Shown here piece after piece: positions 32,340 to 44,200 of a stretch of 64,000 nt of DNA. The stretch comes from Rallus limicola. Its lineage: Eukaryota > Chordata > Aves > Gruiformes > Rallidae. The stretch spans positions 76,620,520 to 76,684,519 of the forward strand of contig JAKCOZ010000001.1 of the NCBI GenBank assembly GCA_022605955.1, in the 5' to 3' direction. A model generated the notes under the pieces. It was given only the letters and a program-made list of their open reading frames with translations. It was not told the DNA's origin and searched no databases. Each line of letters begins with the position of its first letter. Positions within the stretch are counted from its first letter, which is position 1. The position numbers and the translations under genes are program-made.

Positions 32340-33460
32340 AGACAGCCTTAGTCCTACTCTCCCAGGAGTATTTCAGCAGGCTGGACATGTATACAAGTCC
32401 ATGAGACCAGGCAGAACCATTCAGGAGTGCCAAGGGAGTGTGTCAGCGCTATTGTGTGGCTGTTCACAATCATCTTCAGAAGTCACGAGGATCAGGGGAG
32501 GTTCTTCATAACTGGAAAAAGGTAAACACACCCATCTCCAAGAAGACCAAGAGAAGGATCCAGGGAACTGCAGGCCAGTAAACTTCATCTGGATTCCTGG
32601 GAAGGTTGTAGAGATGTTTCCATACCAATGACAAATTATGCCTGACCAACCATATTGCCTTCTATAACAAAATAACCAGTTATGTGGATCAGGGCAGATG
32701 TGTGCCACATGCCTTGACTTCAGCAAGGCTTTTGGTACGCTCTTTTGTAGTATCCTAGGGACAAAAATATAAGTAAATGGATAGATGGGTGAAGAGTCAA
32801 CTGGAGTGCTGGGCTGAAGGGATTGTGATTGGTGGTACAATTCTTGCTGGCACCTGGTTACCAGCAACATCGCTCAGTAATCATTGAGGTGGCCAGTAAC
32901 ATGCAATGTCTTTGTTAACAATCTGGATGGTGGGATAGAGTGCACTTCCAGCAGATTTGCAGATGTACTCACACATGGGATCCCAAAGGGGACAGTAGGG
33001 TTGTTGAAGGCTGGAGAAATGGGCTGAAGGGAACATCGTGAAGTTCAGCAAAGGTGTGCGTGCAAAATCCTGCATTTTGCATAGTGGGTTGATTCAGGTG
33101 TAGGAAGATAAAGCAAAGATGGTTGACCTTATTCTGTTGTATAACTGCCTGTGAAAGGATGTAAAGAAGACAGAGGCAGACTATTCTCAGTGGAAGAATG
33201 AGGCAATGAATGCAAGTTGGAATATGGGAAATTCCAAGTAAATGTAAGCAAAAAGAACCCCAAGAAATTCACCACAACAGTGATCAAATGCTGGAAGAAG
33301 TGCCCAGAGAGTTGGTGGAATCTCCTCTCTAGGAGATACTCAAACCTTGACCGTACAAGTTCTTGACCAACCTGGTACACATTGTCCTTCCTTTGAGTAA
33401 GAGGTTGGATGAGGTTAACTTTGGAATTTCATTTCAGTCTATGTGATTTTATTTCCTATC
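32340..33460 (+). mobile_element. Old CR1 LINE, about 1.1 kb, plus strand, heavily decayed
   Basis: Translating pieces of the plus strand recovers scattered RT landmarks: 'gaactgcaggccagtaaact' (NCRPVN), 'cttgacttcagcaaggcttt' (LDFSKAF), 'cagatttgcagatgtactc' (RFADV, a degraded FADD box). The 3' end at about 33380-33450 has 'ttggatgaggttaactttgg'. Many stops and indels separate them, with at least one internal deletion. This is much older than the copy at 26236. Confidence 0.8.
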
Positions 33461-36400
33461 CTAGCCTTACAATGATGATATCTTATGCTTTCGCTACACA
33501 TATTTGCCCTCAGCCTTTGAAGATGAATCAGAATAGCTTCCAAAAATGCCATCTTGTTTAAGGCAAAACATCATGTCTTAAAAGACTGAGAGGAGTCACC
33601 TATACATACTTTATATTCAAGCATTGACCTGATTCCTCAGAAGAACATCCTGCTCCACTGCTGAATTTTACAAATCCTTCACCTTCATGCACAGGATGTC
33701 TTCTAACATATGCTTCCTATGCATTATTGAGTCTATATATCAGAGCTACAATGCTGACTGATGCAGGATTGCTATAACTCAGTCTCAAATTGGATCATTC
33801 AAAAGTCTCATACATCTGCTTCCTTTAGCCACACAACCAGACATGTCAGGGAGAAGATCAGTGATAGATACTCCTTAAGTGACCTCCTTCATTGCAATAA
33901 TATCAAGCTAGTGAATGCTTCCAGCAATGAAAAAGCTAAACCAAATGCAAAGAACACACTGAAATTTATTTGTATAATCTGTGCCAGCTAGGGTGGCTAG
34001 ATCTGCTACCTCTACAGAGCAACAGATACAGAATTACATTTATGTTGGCACGCACTATATTTTTTCCCTTGTTTTTAGAGGTACAACCTTTTCTGAATTC
34101 AACAGTATGAAGAAAACAAAAATAAGCTAAACTGGGTAACATCGATCAGGCTCGTTGATAAGCCTTTTCAAATCACTTTTTGAACAGTCATACAGCTTTT
34201 CTTCAGATTCTAGATTTTAGCAGTCACTTGCAAGTGCCCTTGTTACACCATTAATATTAATGGTACAGGGCCAGGATGTAAAATGCATTCATAAGTAAAG
34301 CTCAGTTTGTAACTTAACTGTAAACTTCTCTTCACCAGGCGACATGATGTTGGCTGGTTTGTGCATCGCAGAGAACACAGCAATGCTGTTCTGCTATTAC
34401 TTGTACAATAAATTGGATTTGAAAAAGTAGAAACTTTTTTTAATGGAAAGTACTTTCCCTTTGGAAATGTCTTTCCCTTTTCAATGAAAAGAAAAATAGG
34501 TGAACTTAAAAATAGAGGACAGCAAGAAAAAGATAGAAGAGACTACTCATGTGACATATTTTTGATATTTAGAAAAAATACTACTATCTTGGGATAGACA
34601 GTGATTCATATGAGTATCTCTGCCCTAAGGACATAAACCTCCTAACTTTTAAACAAATATTATTACTCTTCTGAGATTTGAGAATATGTTCCGTTTCAAA
34701 ACAACTTTTAGTTACATTTGTCTCTGGACTGAATCCACCGATGTCATCAGTATTAGATCATGGATGAATTTGGCTCATGGTATTATGCTTGGAGTAACTA
34801 CAGTTGTGGGGTTTTGGGGTTTTGCCAGGATCAAACTTTGAAAGAAATGAATAGCACTGATGGTAGGAGTCAGTGACCATGCTTTTACAAGTGTGAGACA
34901 TGACAGAGCGATTTGCAAAGGTTTTCATTTTCTGGAGATTTCGGGGAATGAAGACTACTGTCCCAAGGTGTAACTCCAAAGAACTGAAAAAATGTAATAG
35001 TGGAGTGAGTCAAAAAGATAGGATGTACCATCTTTATTCTTGAGCAGACCTTTGCTCAGGAGGCTTACACAAATATTTGAAAATTCATTAGTGCTATTAA
35101 GATATTGCCAGTTGGGTTTCTGTGCAACTTGCAGTTCTGGTGCTGCACATCATGTAATCGTGCCATGCAACGTACAGACTTAGGATTCCAGAATGGGTAA
35201 TTACTGTTTCTTCCTTTCAGTTTCTTCATGGTGACACAGGAACAGCTTGACAAGCTGGAGGGAGGCATTAGTTCATCTCACAGTCATGTCCAAGCTAGTC
35301 TGTGCTAGTAACAGATCATCTGCAATCACTACAGGATGCTAAAACCATCTTACTTGCACATGAATGTCAGTGTGACCTAGGCTTAACATAACATTTAATT
35401 TGGGTGTATGACTCTCTTTCCATGAAAGAGCAGTTTAGATTTAGGCTAGAAGTGGCTGGCTGTCAGACTGGATAAAACTACAAGAAGAAATAATCTTTAG
35501 ACACCCGCTCTACTTGATCCCAGGAGAAACCATAATTGTTGTGTACACACTTACATGTTCGTCAGCTCTCAGAGCATCAACCAGGAAGAAATCACAAGTT
35601 CCCCAGACAGCTAGATCCCTTCACACCCATTGAGGCCTTTGAGGTTTAAGAAAGCCTAACTCTAAGGGCATGAGTGTAGGACCATGGAAAGAGAAATCAT
35701 TGAGTGGTTAACCTTGGGCCTTATCTGTACGTCCTCTGTTTCTATAGGAACTGAGTACTGGGCTCCAAATCTGGGACAGTATTGGAGCAAACAAATGTAT
35801 CCAGTTACATGTCCGCTAGAACAGCATTCTCTAGTCATACTACTTATTTCATCCCCTGGTCTTATGCCTAATCCTTTACCGTGATTTTTGTCCACATGTT
35901 TCATGCTCAGATTGCCCCATCTCTGTGGGGGCAGTAAATCCAAAGGAAGCAGCATATTCAGGCCTCTCAGGGACCATTTCCTGACGTAGCTGGGGCACTC
36001 GTGGTTTGCTACAGGGTGGGAATATTATCAAGTGCAGGTTTTTGAGAAGGAATTTTTTTTGGGCAGAGAAAAAAAGGTTTGCTACAGGGTGGGAATATTA
36101 TCAAGTGCAGGCTTTTGGGAGGGAATTTTTTTGGGGCAGAGAAAAAAAGGTTGTTTTACAGAACTGGTAACACTCCGCAGCTCCTGCAAATCCCTTGAAC
36201 ATTGTGACCACCTAAGAGTTGACAGCTGCAAACAGATTATAGGCAAAGCCCTGCTTCACATTAGCATATCTGGAGACTTTGACTAGTCTATTTACATGAA
36301 TAATAAAACAACGCTAACAATAATTAATGTGAATATAGTATTATAGCCAATACTGTGCATTTAGTATCTTGCCTGTTCGAGATGCTGAAGAAATAGCCAT

Positions 36401-38734
36401 ATGTGAAGTGAGAAATGGGAACAGAAATGGGAAACTGATAACTCAAAGCCTACAGGAATGATATGAGTAATTTAACTTAATTGTGTTACACTGTAGTGTA
36501 TCAGCCAAAAATAATTTTAAAAATTCCACTAAAAATCTGCCCAGCACCTGGGAATGGGCTGTTACTACAGTTGGCAAGACCTACAGAGATTTCCATCTGT
36601 GGATCATTAATCAAATCTGTGCCAACTTGAAAGACCAAAACCTGCTATCAGTTAGCTTGTCATCTTAAAAAAATAAAAAAAAAAAAAACAGAAGTATCAG
36701 AAAGTCCCCTTGTTGACAGCATTACCTGTGAGTCCAAAGGCAGTTTAATCCTATCATGTGAACAACTTTGCTTCTTCTTGTGAGAGTTACCATACATTGC
36801 TGGTGAAGTACAAGGTTATGTATATTGATTTCATTCTACTCCATTAAAAAATCTGTCAGATCACCATCTTATCTGTCAGATCACCAGCACTTATAGGCAC
36901 TGCTGTCTCAAGCTGCGTGTGAATCAGTTGCCTGGAAGTGAAATATTCCCTTCACTGTGATAACTGAAGTAACCCCTACCCTCCCAAAAGCCTTTTGTGC
37001 TGTGGTTCCTAGCCAGGCTTTCATCCCTCTCTTTGCTTTTTCTGTTACCCACCTATTCTTACCCTTATTGCTTTACAAATGTTTTGCTAACTAAATATAT
37101 GTATTCCCTTCACCAGTTTTCTACCACAGAACTTGATGACAATGCAGAAGACTCCAGATGAAAGCTGCTTTTGTGGCTTTCTGCACGTGAGACTCTTGGT
37201 CTCGGGAGTGCTGGCTGCTGGTTTGATTCCATTTGCAAAGCTGGGAATTGAAGTACTTGAAGGGGTATGAGTTTGAGGGGAAATACAGTACCTAGATGTT
37301 TGTTCAGAGCTATAATGTGAATGAGTAGATAAAAACAAGCATACCACTTTCATCTGCTCTTGATCTGACTGCAAGTGCCACGGGAAACCGTGATGGGAAG
37401 CACAAAGGTTTCAGGGATGGAACCTGGATTGCTACCTTTCCTGAGAATCTTTGTACTTCTAGGAAAAAAACCAACCATGACGTCATGCTTTTATCTCAAT
37501 AGATGTTACTGAAAATAGCTTAGATCCCGCATGCAGGTGCCACGTGACTTGGCATTAGGCTGGTAATTACGGATTTTTTTTTTTACAAGAAGGTCCCTAC
37601 TCATGTAACGCTTTAAACCAAAAGCCAAACTGCCAACCCTAGACTTTCAAGTCTATATATAGATTGTTTTCACAAATCAAGTGAAGTGACTCTAAAATGA
37701 CTTTCAAAATATTTTCCAGAGAACAAAATTTACCTTTTAAAAAAACATCTTCACTAGAAAATGCAGATAAAATATTTCCGCTTTGAGCTCTGGGTTCATT
37801 GAACTCTCCCAAAGTCCTAACACGTGTGTGAGCCAAAAAACCCCACAGAACAGCAGCTCACACAAACTCCTGAGAACCAAATCAGCTGACTCTGGTAGAG
37901 CACAAATGTTTTTAAACTCATTTCAGCTTCTTTTATGAAGATAATCCAAGCAGTGTCAACTTGCTCATTCCATGAGTATCTTTTCTGCTTCTCCCAGGAC
38001 AAGCTCATAACTGGAGTCAGAGACTTGCCGTGTCACAGAGTCACGGCCTCGAATTTTTTGTACTGTGGTAACAGATCTGCTGGAGAGCAAATATTTGTCT
38101 TATAATATGGAAAAGCATGTTAGAAAATAGCAGAAATAATTTTTAACAAGTCACAGTATTTTAGAGAAATACCCTGTCCCTAATGTAAATGTACAGTACT
38201 CCATTTAACATACTTCTTTTATTTATTCTGTCTTGGCAATCAGCTGTTGCCTTTGAGAGGGTAATAAAATTAGTTTTTATTCCCACACACAAACACACAT
38301 ATACAGTGTAATGCATTGTGACTGATTTACTTTTTTTAGAGAAGCTAAAAAAGGAGAAATACACAAGAGCACCCTTGTTTGAATAAATACTGGGCTGTCT
38401 GTACGCAATAACAGTTATATGGTGAAGCTAGAGCAGATGTATGGGTGTGAATCACATAAGGGTAGGTTGAGGAATTATAATCAGCCAAACAGACCCAAAA
38501 ATCAATCAGCAGGAGAAATTTTTCTGTGATCAAACAGCAAATTTTTTTTAACTATTACAGGGCATGATGGGGAAAGTGATTTTCAGCCCGTGTTTTGCTG
38601 CAGGTCCGTGTGCAGGGAAATTGTGGAAGTTCCCAAGGGTAGGGCATGCATCTGTGGTGCAGAAATGCAAAATGATATGAGAGCTGGCACTGCTGCTGGC
38701 AGCTGTGACTAGGACTGATGAAGAAAATTTGCTG
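33461..38734. other. Intergenic sequence, no gene recognised
   Basis: About 5.3 kb without a supportable exon. It includes a 73-bp tandem duplication (36003-36148) and A- or T-rich runs near 36664 and 37573. Open frames are short and unrelated to known families. Confidence 0.6.
36003..36148. repeat. Two-copy 73-bp tandem duplication
   Basis: The unit beginning 'ggtttgctacagggtgggaa' occurs at 36003 and again at 36076, exactly 73 bp apart, with only a few differences (for example gtttttgaga versus gcttttggga, and one base moved from the T run to the G run). The near identity suggests a recent local duplication. Confidence 0.95.
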
Positions 38735-39135
38735 GGGGAGCTGGGGATGTTGCTGAGGGAGCTGGAGATGTTTAGTCTGGAGAAAAGGAGGCTGAGGGGA
38801 GACCTTATCACTGCCTACAATTACCTGACAGGAGTTGTAGAGAGGTGGGTGATGGTCTCTTCAGCCACATGACAGGAGATAGGACAAGGGGAAATGGCAC
38901 AAAGCTGCACCAGGGCAGGGTCAGATTAGATGTTAGGAAAAAGTTCTTCACTAAAAGAGTTGTCAGGGCCTGGAACAGGCTGCCCAGGGAGGGGGTTGAG
39001 TCACCTTCCCCAAATGTGTTTAAAAGACAGGTAAATGAGGTGCTCAGGGATATGGTTTAGCACAGGACAAGAACAGTTGGACGTGATGATCTTAAAGGTC
39101 TTTTCCAACCTTGTGATTCTGTGATTGTGTGACTC
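38735..39135 (+). mobile_element. CR1 LINE 3' fragment with octamer tail, plus strand
   Basis: Shows 'gtctggagaaaaggaggctg', 'aggggagaccttatcactgc', 'ctggaacaggctgcccaggg' and the tail 'ccaaccttgtgattctgtga'. An open frame at 38845-39060 still encodes the ORF2 C-terminal part ([33 protein letters not shown]). It is 5'-truncated to about 0.4 kb. Confidence 0.93.
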
Positions 39136-40939
39136 CTTATTGAGTACTCTGCAAGAATAACAACTCTGTATCTAAGACTAGGGATGCAAATGGTATTTTT
39201 TCCTGGTTATGCCATATACTCTGACCTAGGTCAGATTTAGAATAATTTGCTCCACCACCGGGTATCCAGCTGTTACTGTAGTCACCTTCTTTGAAGGACA
39301 AATGCAGCTTCTATGTTACAAATCATGCAATGTAACGGTATGTCTTCATTGACATTTTTGATGTTGGTTTGATGCTTTCATATACTGAGTTGTCTCAAAA
39401 CACTCTTGAAAACAAATGTAATTTGCCCACTTTTTTTAATTTCCCCATTATCATAGCAAAAAAATAAGTTCAATGAGGTCATTCAACGTCTTTCCCAGCA
39501 GTGTGGTTGTTACCCATTCACTCCCTTACTTATAAACCAGCTTTATATGAAACATCAACACAGGTAAACTCCCAAAGAGAGTTAATCAGGTCAAGTCATG
39601 CTGCAAATTCTGTCATCTAGCAAGTCCTTTATTCTCTCCTGTTTGTTTTGCATCTCACCTGGTATTACGTATCTTGCATTAGACTGTTGGAAATGAAAGA
39701 AGGGGTCTGTAAGTTAGGGGTTCTAAAGCACTCACCAAAAACCTGCCAGTAGTATGTAAACAGCATTTGTGAACTTTGTTCTTTGTTGTCAACCTACGAT
39801 ACACCAGGGCCTAGGAGGACAGAGGAGAATGGGCAGTTAGTGGTGATTACACAATATTACCATTTGATGACTGGGTGGCATTTATTTAGTGAGTCAGCGA
39901 GGTTTTTTTGTCCACCACCCTAAGAAGTCTGCTGATTAAGAAAAGTAATTTTAGCTAGGTGCTTTGTGGGCAGTCTCAGCTGTGAGTTAAGACATAAAGG
40001 CAAAGGAACAGAACCAAAGTCATTGCTAGGTCACTGCTGGGACTGCAGAGTCTTGCAGGCACTGTTCTTGCTGCTCTCATACCTGCTCTGAGTAGAGAGA
40101 TGACAGTAATGTTTTTAATTTCATCACAACTGCATTTATCTATCAAAGGTAAAGGTCTTATATGATACTCGGTTCAAGACTGAGGGAAGTTTCTCTACTA
40201 TTATCCCCTCTATAGAGATTCCATATGCATTAGCTGCTTCCCTAAAAGGCATGTAGCTGGTCCTTGCAGTTGCATGTTTTCTGGCCCCTGAATTAAAGTA
40301 ATTCAAACTAAGCTGGAAAATGTATGATATTCCAGGTTTTTAAAGAACTTGTAAAAGAAATGTGACTGTTTTCCAATAAACTTGGATATGGTTATAGAAC
40401 ACAAAACCCCCCAAAAACCAAAACCAAGCCAAAACAACAAAAATCAAGCTGTTCTGTTTCTAGTGATAACCAATACATGTCCAGACTTATTGCCAGTCAA
40501 ACCAGTGGGCATCTGTACCGTGATTTTAGTGAAAGTAGATTTAGAACTTAACTCCTTCTCCACAATTTTTATCAGGTAGACTTAAGGACTATGTGAAACT
40601 TAGTTAATTAACAAAAAGGTGATGCACTGAAAGCAGAAAACAAACCTATTGATTTAGCATTTTGCTTAAAGATCTAAGAAGATTGCCTGTCTAAATATAC
40701 CTGAAGTTTGGGTTTGGGTAAGGCTTTTTTTTGCAGCTGCAAGAAGCCACCATTGGAATATATACCATCCCCTCTATAGATTGCTTTTTTTTTTTCAGAA
40801 ACTAGAGATCTTTTCTTCCAGAAGCCTGAGAAACTCATCTGGTAAATGTATGCATATGGAAATAATTACAAAGCAGCACAGTAGCACACTAGGAGAAGAT
40901 GTATGGTAGTTGAATCAATAGTTGATACAAAAAGCATTT
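39136..40939. other. Intergenic sequence, no gene recognised
   Basis: About 1.8 kb, AT-rich, with no supportable exon or repeat apart from short A and T runs. Confidence 0.55.
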
Positions 40940-41251
40940 AGACAATTGAAGAATTTGGGACAGTCTTTTTATCAGGGCCTGTTGCAGTAGGACAAGAGGT
41001 TGGAGTTTTAAACTAAAAGAGGGCAGATTCAGACTAGATATAAGAAAGACATTTTTTACAGTGAGAGTGGTGAGGCACTGGAACAGGTTCTCCAGAGAGG
41101 TGGCACATGCCCCAACCCTGAAAGCATTCAAGGTGGGGTTGGATGGGGCTCTGAGCAGCCTTATCTAATTGAAGATGCCCCTGCTCATTAAGATAACCTT
41201 TAAAGATCCCTTCCAACCCAACCTATAATCTGATTCTATGGTTCTGTGATA
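40940..41251 (+). mobile_element. CR1 LINE 3' fragment with octamer tail, plus strand
   Basis: Contains 'gcagtaggacaagaggttgg', 'gtgaggcactggaacaggtt', 'ctccagagaggtggcaca', 'gttggatggggctctgagca' and the tail 'ctgattctatggttctgtga'. The order is that of a plus-strand 3' end, 5'-truncated. Confidence 0.92.
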
Positions 41252-44200
41252 AGAGGTTATAGTGCCTTTGTGCCACCATGGAGTGCATTTTCAGTTTGTG
41301 TCCAGCTTTTCTTCTTTTGCCAGAACTGGAAGACACAGTGTGTCTATTTCAAATAACATTTTTTCCAAACTTAGATCCTCTAGTGCCCTTTCTTATTTAA
41401 GCAGATCTCTTAGCTTTGTATCATGTACCAACTGTGTAATCCAACCACAGCAGTGATATCTGGGATGACTATCTGTCCTACCTGAAAGGCTGTATCATCC
41501 CAGTAGGAATGGCACTCCCAGGGGACAGAGGATTTCCACCTCTTTGAGTTAGTTTTACACGTATGTGACCCTCTCACATTTGGGCTCCAAAGCATGACAG
41601 CCTGAAAAGCTAGCATGGCCTGCCTTCTGAATGCCAAAGCAGCATGTATTATTAATGGAAATTACAAGCTACCTTCAGAGAAATAAGACTGTGAATTTCA
41701 TGAATGCAACATGAGTGTCAGGGTTAAAGTGTATACAGAAAGCCTCCCTGTTAATCACACTATTTCATCTTCACCACACTGTTTTTAAACAAAAGTCATT
41801 GTCAAGAAATAGTAGGGCTTGCAAATGTTCCTGCTGCTGGATTAACAGAATGTTAGCAAGATACAGAGTAGTTAGCAAGGATGCAAAGAAAGAAGACTTT
41901 CTCATGGCACTGGGTAAAAACTGTATGTGAACGTTCTGTCTTTTGATGGCATTTTGATGGCAATTCTGACCCTCAAAGCTGAAAACCTGTGTTAATCACA
42001 AAGTGGAACAGGAAAAATGTGTGATTTGGCCACTTAGTGCTGCATGGGAGTCAGTCATTCCCTATCAAAACCACTGTGAGATCAATAAGGAGCAAGAATT
42101 CATTTTGCCAAGTTGTCCTGAACAACTTGGCAAAGTAATCCTGTTTCAATTGATATACGATACCACTTTGGAAAATAGAGTTATATTAATCATACATCAG
42201 TTACAATTGTTTGGATATATAGTTTTCCACAGAAGAATTCAGCATTAGAAATTCCACAGTATTTAATGCTTGAATGAGGAACCAGTTATTCAGATTAATG
42301 GTGTGCCATGCCAAAATAACAGTAGCTGCCTCCCAGAGCTGACCTACACAGTTAGAATATATTTTCTTCGTTCCATCCAGATGTTAATGTGATCTGAAAC
42401 ATCAGCCTATTCATGAGCTCACAGGCAGCGTGGCAAAAACTCATCCTTAAGCTTGATCTCATTTCCCTGTATCCTGTCAGAAGAGATCCTGACTACAGCA
42501 GCCCATTAGTTACAGGGGTTGTCCAGAGGTAAAGACAACACTGGGGCTTCTACTGCTGAAGAATGCAGCTGTCTACTTTTCAGTGGGATTGAGAGCTGCA
42601 GCTATCCCTCTGCAATGATCTTTGTTAGCTCAGATCTACTCTGGCTGCCAATTTGAGGGTCAGATCCTAATCTTCAAAGCCATCACCAAGATTTAAGCTA
42701 TTCATATTGGCAGGGCACTACAGCTACAGAGCTGCATCCTTCTCAGCAAAGCAGCTCGGAGAGTCCAGGACAAAGTACACTAAAGCTGAAGACACAGATT
42801 TGGCAGAGGGTCTTCGCTGCTAGGTAATCTCAAGGAGGTCACACACTCAGCAGTCCTGAACCATAAAACCACACTTCATATCCTTTCCAAGGTTAGCTGT
42901 CTTCCCTGTAGAATGTTCCCCTCAACTTTGTGATACAAAATAATTTATATCAGAAATGTGGAGTTGTAAACTAAGGTTACTGAAATTTATTTACAATGCA
43001 GAATGAACAAACCTACAATGATTGAAAAGTTCTTGCACAAAAATTTAAAAATAAAATGCTGCTCATTGTTGGGATCCTTGTGACATCCTGGGGTCTGACT
43101 CTGGAGGTTGCCATTTGGACAGACATGCTGTCAGCTCCCAGATTTGATTCATTTTCTATACACCTCCAGATCTTTCTTGCAAAAGACTTTTTTTCCACTA
43201 CAACTGAGTTGATCCAAATGGAAAAGTAAATCTTTCCCAGCAGAAGAGATTTATGCAACATGTTCAACCCCCTTCAGAAGCAGCCTCTTCTGCCTTTCCA
43301 CATATCCTGCTGGAAATAATCCCCAGCAGCTCCTGAATCATGCTGAGATTGCCTAAGCAGTGGTTTGGGGCAAGATTTACATTTGCAGTAGAATGCCAGC
43401 CATTGCGTGAAATGGCTCTTGCCGAAAACTAGGTTTATCTTCCCTTTATACAAGCAGCCAGCTGTGTTCCAGGTGGTGTGCACTGCTAGGAACCAGGTAC
43501 CAGCCTGAAGATCACCTCATCTATACAGCAGCCTACAATTTGGTCCATTGTTTTAGTTAGTAGGAAGGAAAAAAAAAAAGGGGGGAGAAGTGTTAGGCAA
43601 AACCAGCCAATGAGCAACTGCAAAAGTCCTGTTGCATTTATTTTTCTGCCTTACAGTAGGCTAACAAGAGAACTCTGTTGATATTTGTGTGGTAGCCTAA
43701 GAGAGAAAGCAAAGACTGCGTTTTTCTTCCCAGTGGTGCTTGCTTTCATACCCACCCTCCTATTTGGGTAGCAACAGTGAAACAATGCTACTGGTTGTTG
43801 CAAGTTCATTTCCAGACTCCCAGAATTCGATGGTATTACTTGATACTTCAGATCCTGAAGAAGCTCTGGCTTCACTTTTATAAAGTTATTTGGTCTCACA
43901 GAGAATAAAGATAAAATATGAACCCAAGTGCACCTTGAGGGTTCAGAGTTATGGGGAGACCAAACATATCTTCATATAGTATTTCACAGATAATTATGTA
44001 AATTGCAATAACAATCTATTTTGCTGAAGATTCAGTTATAGTTATAATTTTTTTTTCTGAGATAATTTTTTAATCATTTAAATATTACATGGTCTACCCT
44101 CAAAGACATTTCACAGATTCCACTTTTGTGATTCACTTGTGAAGGGAGCTATTTTCAATCTTTCCCATGATCTCCGTGTCATGGGATTTTTATTTTCTGG

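Noticed and set aside
32421..32870. 149-codon minus-strand frame
   Set aside because: It lies antisense to the decayed plus-strand CR1 at 32340-33460; no independent signal.
35662..36286. Frames near the 73-bp tandem duplication
   Set aside because: Short and unrelated to known proteins; the repeat itself explains the similar peptides in the 36032-36286 frame.
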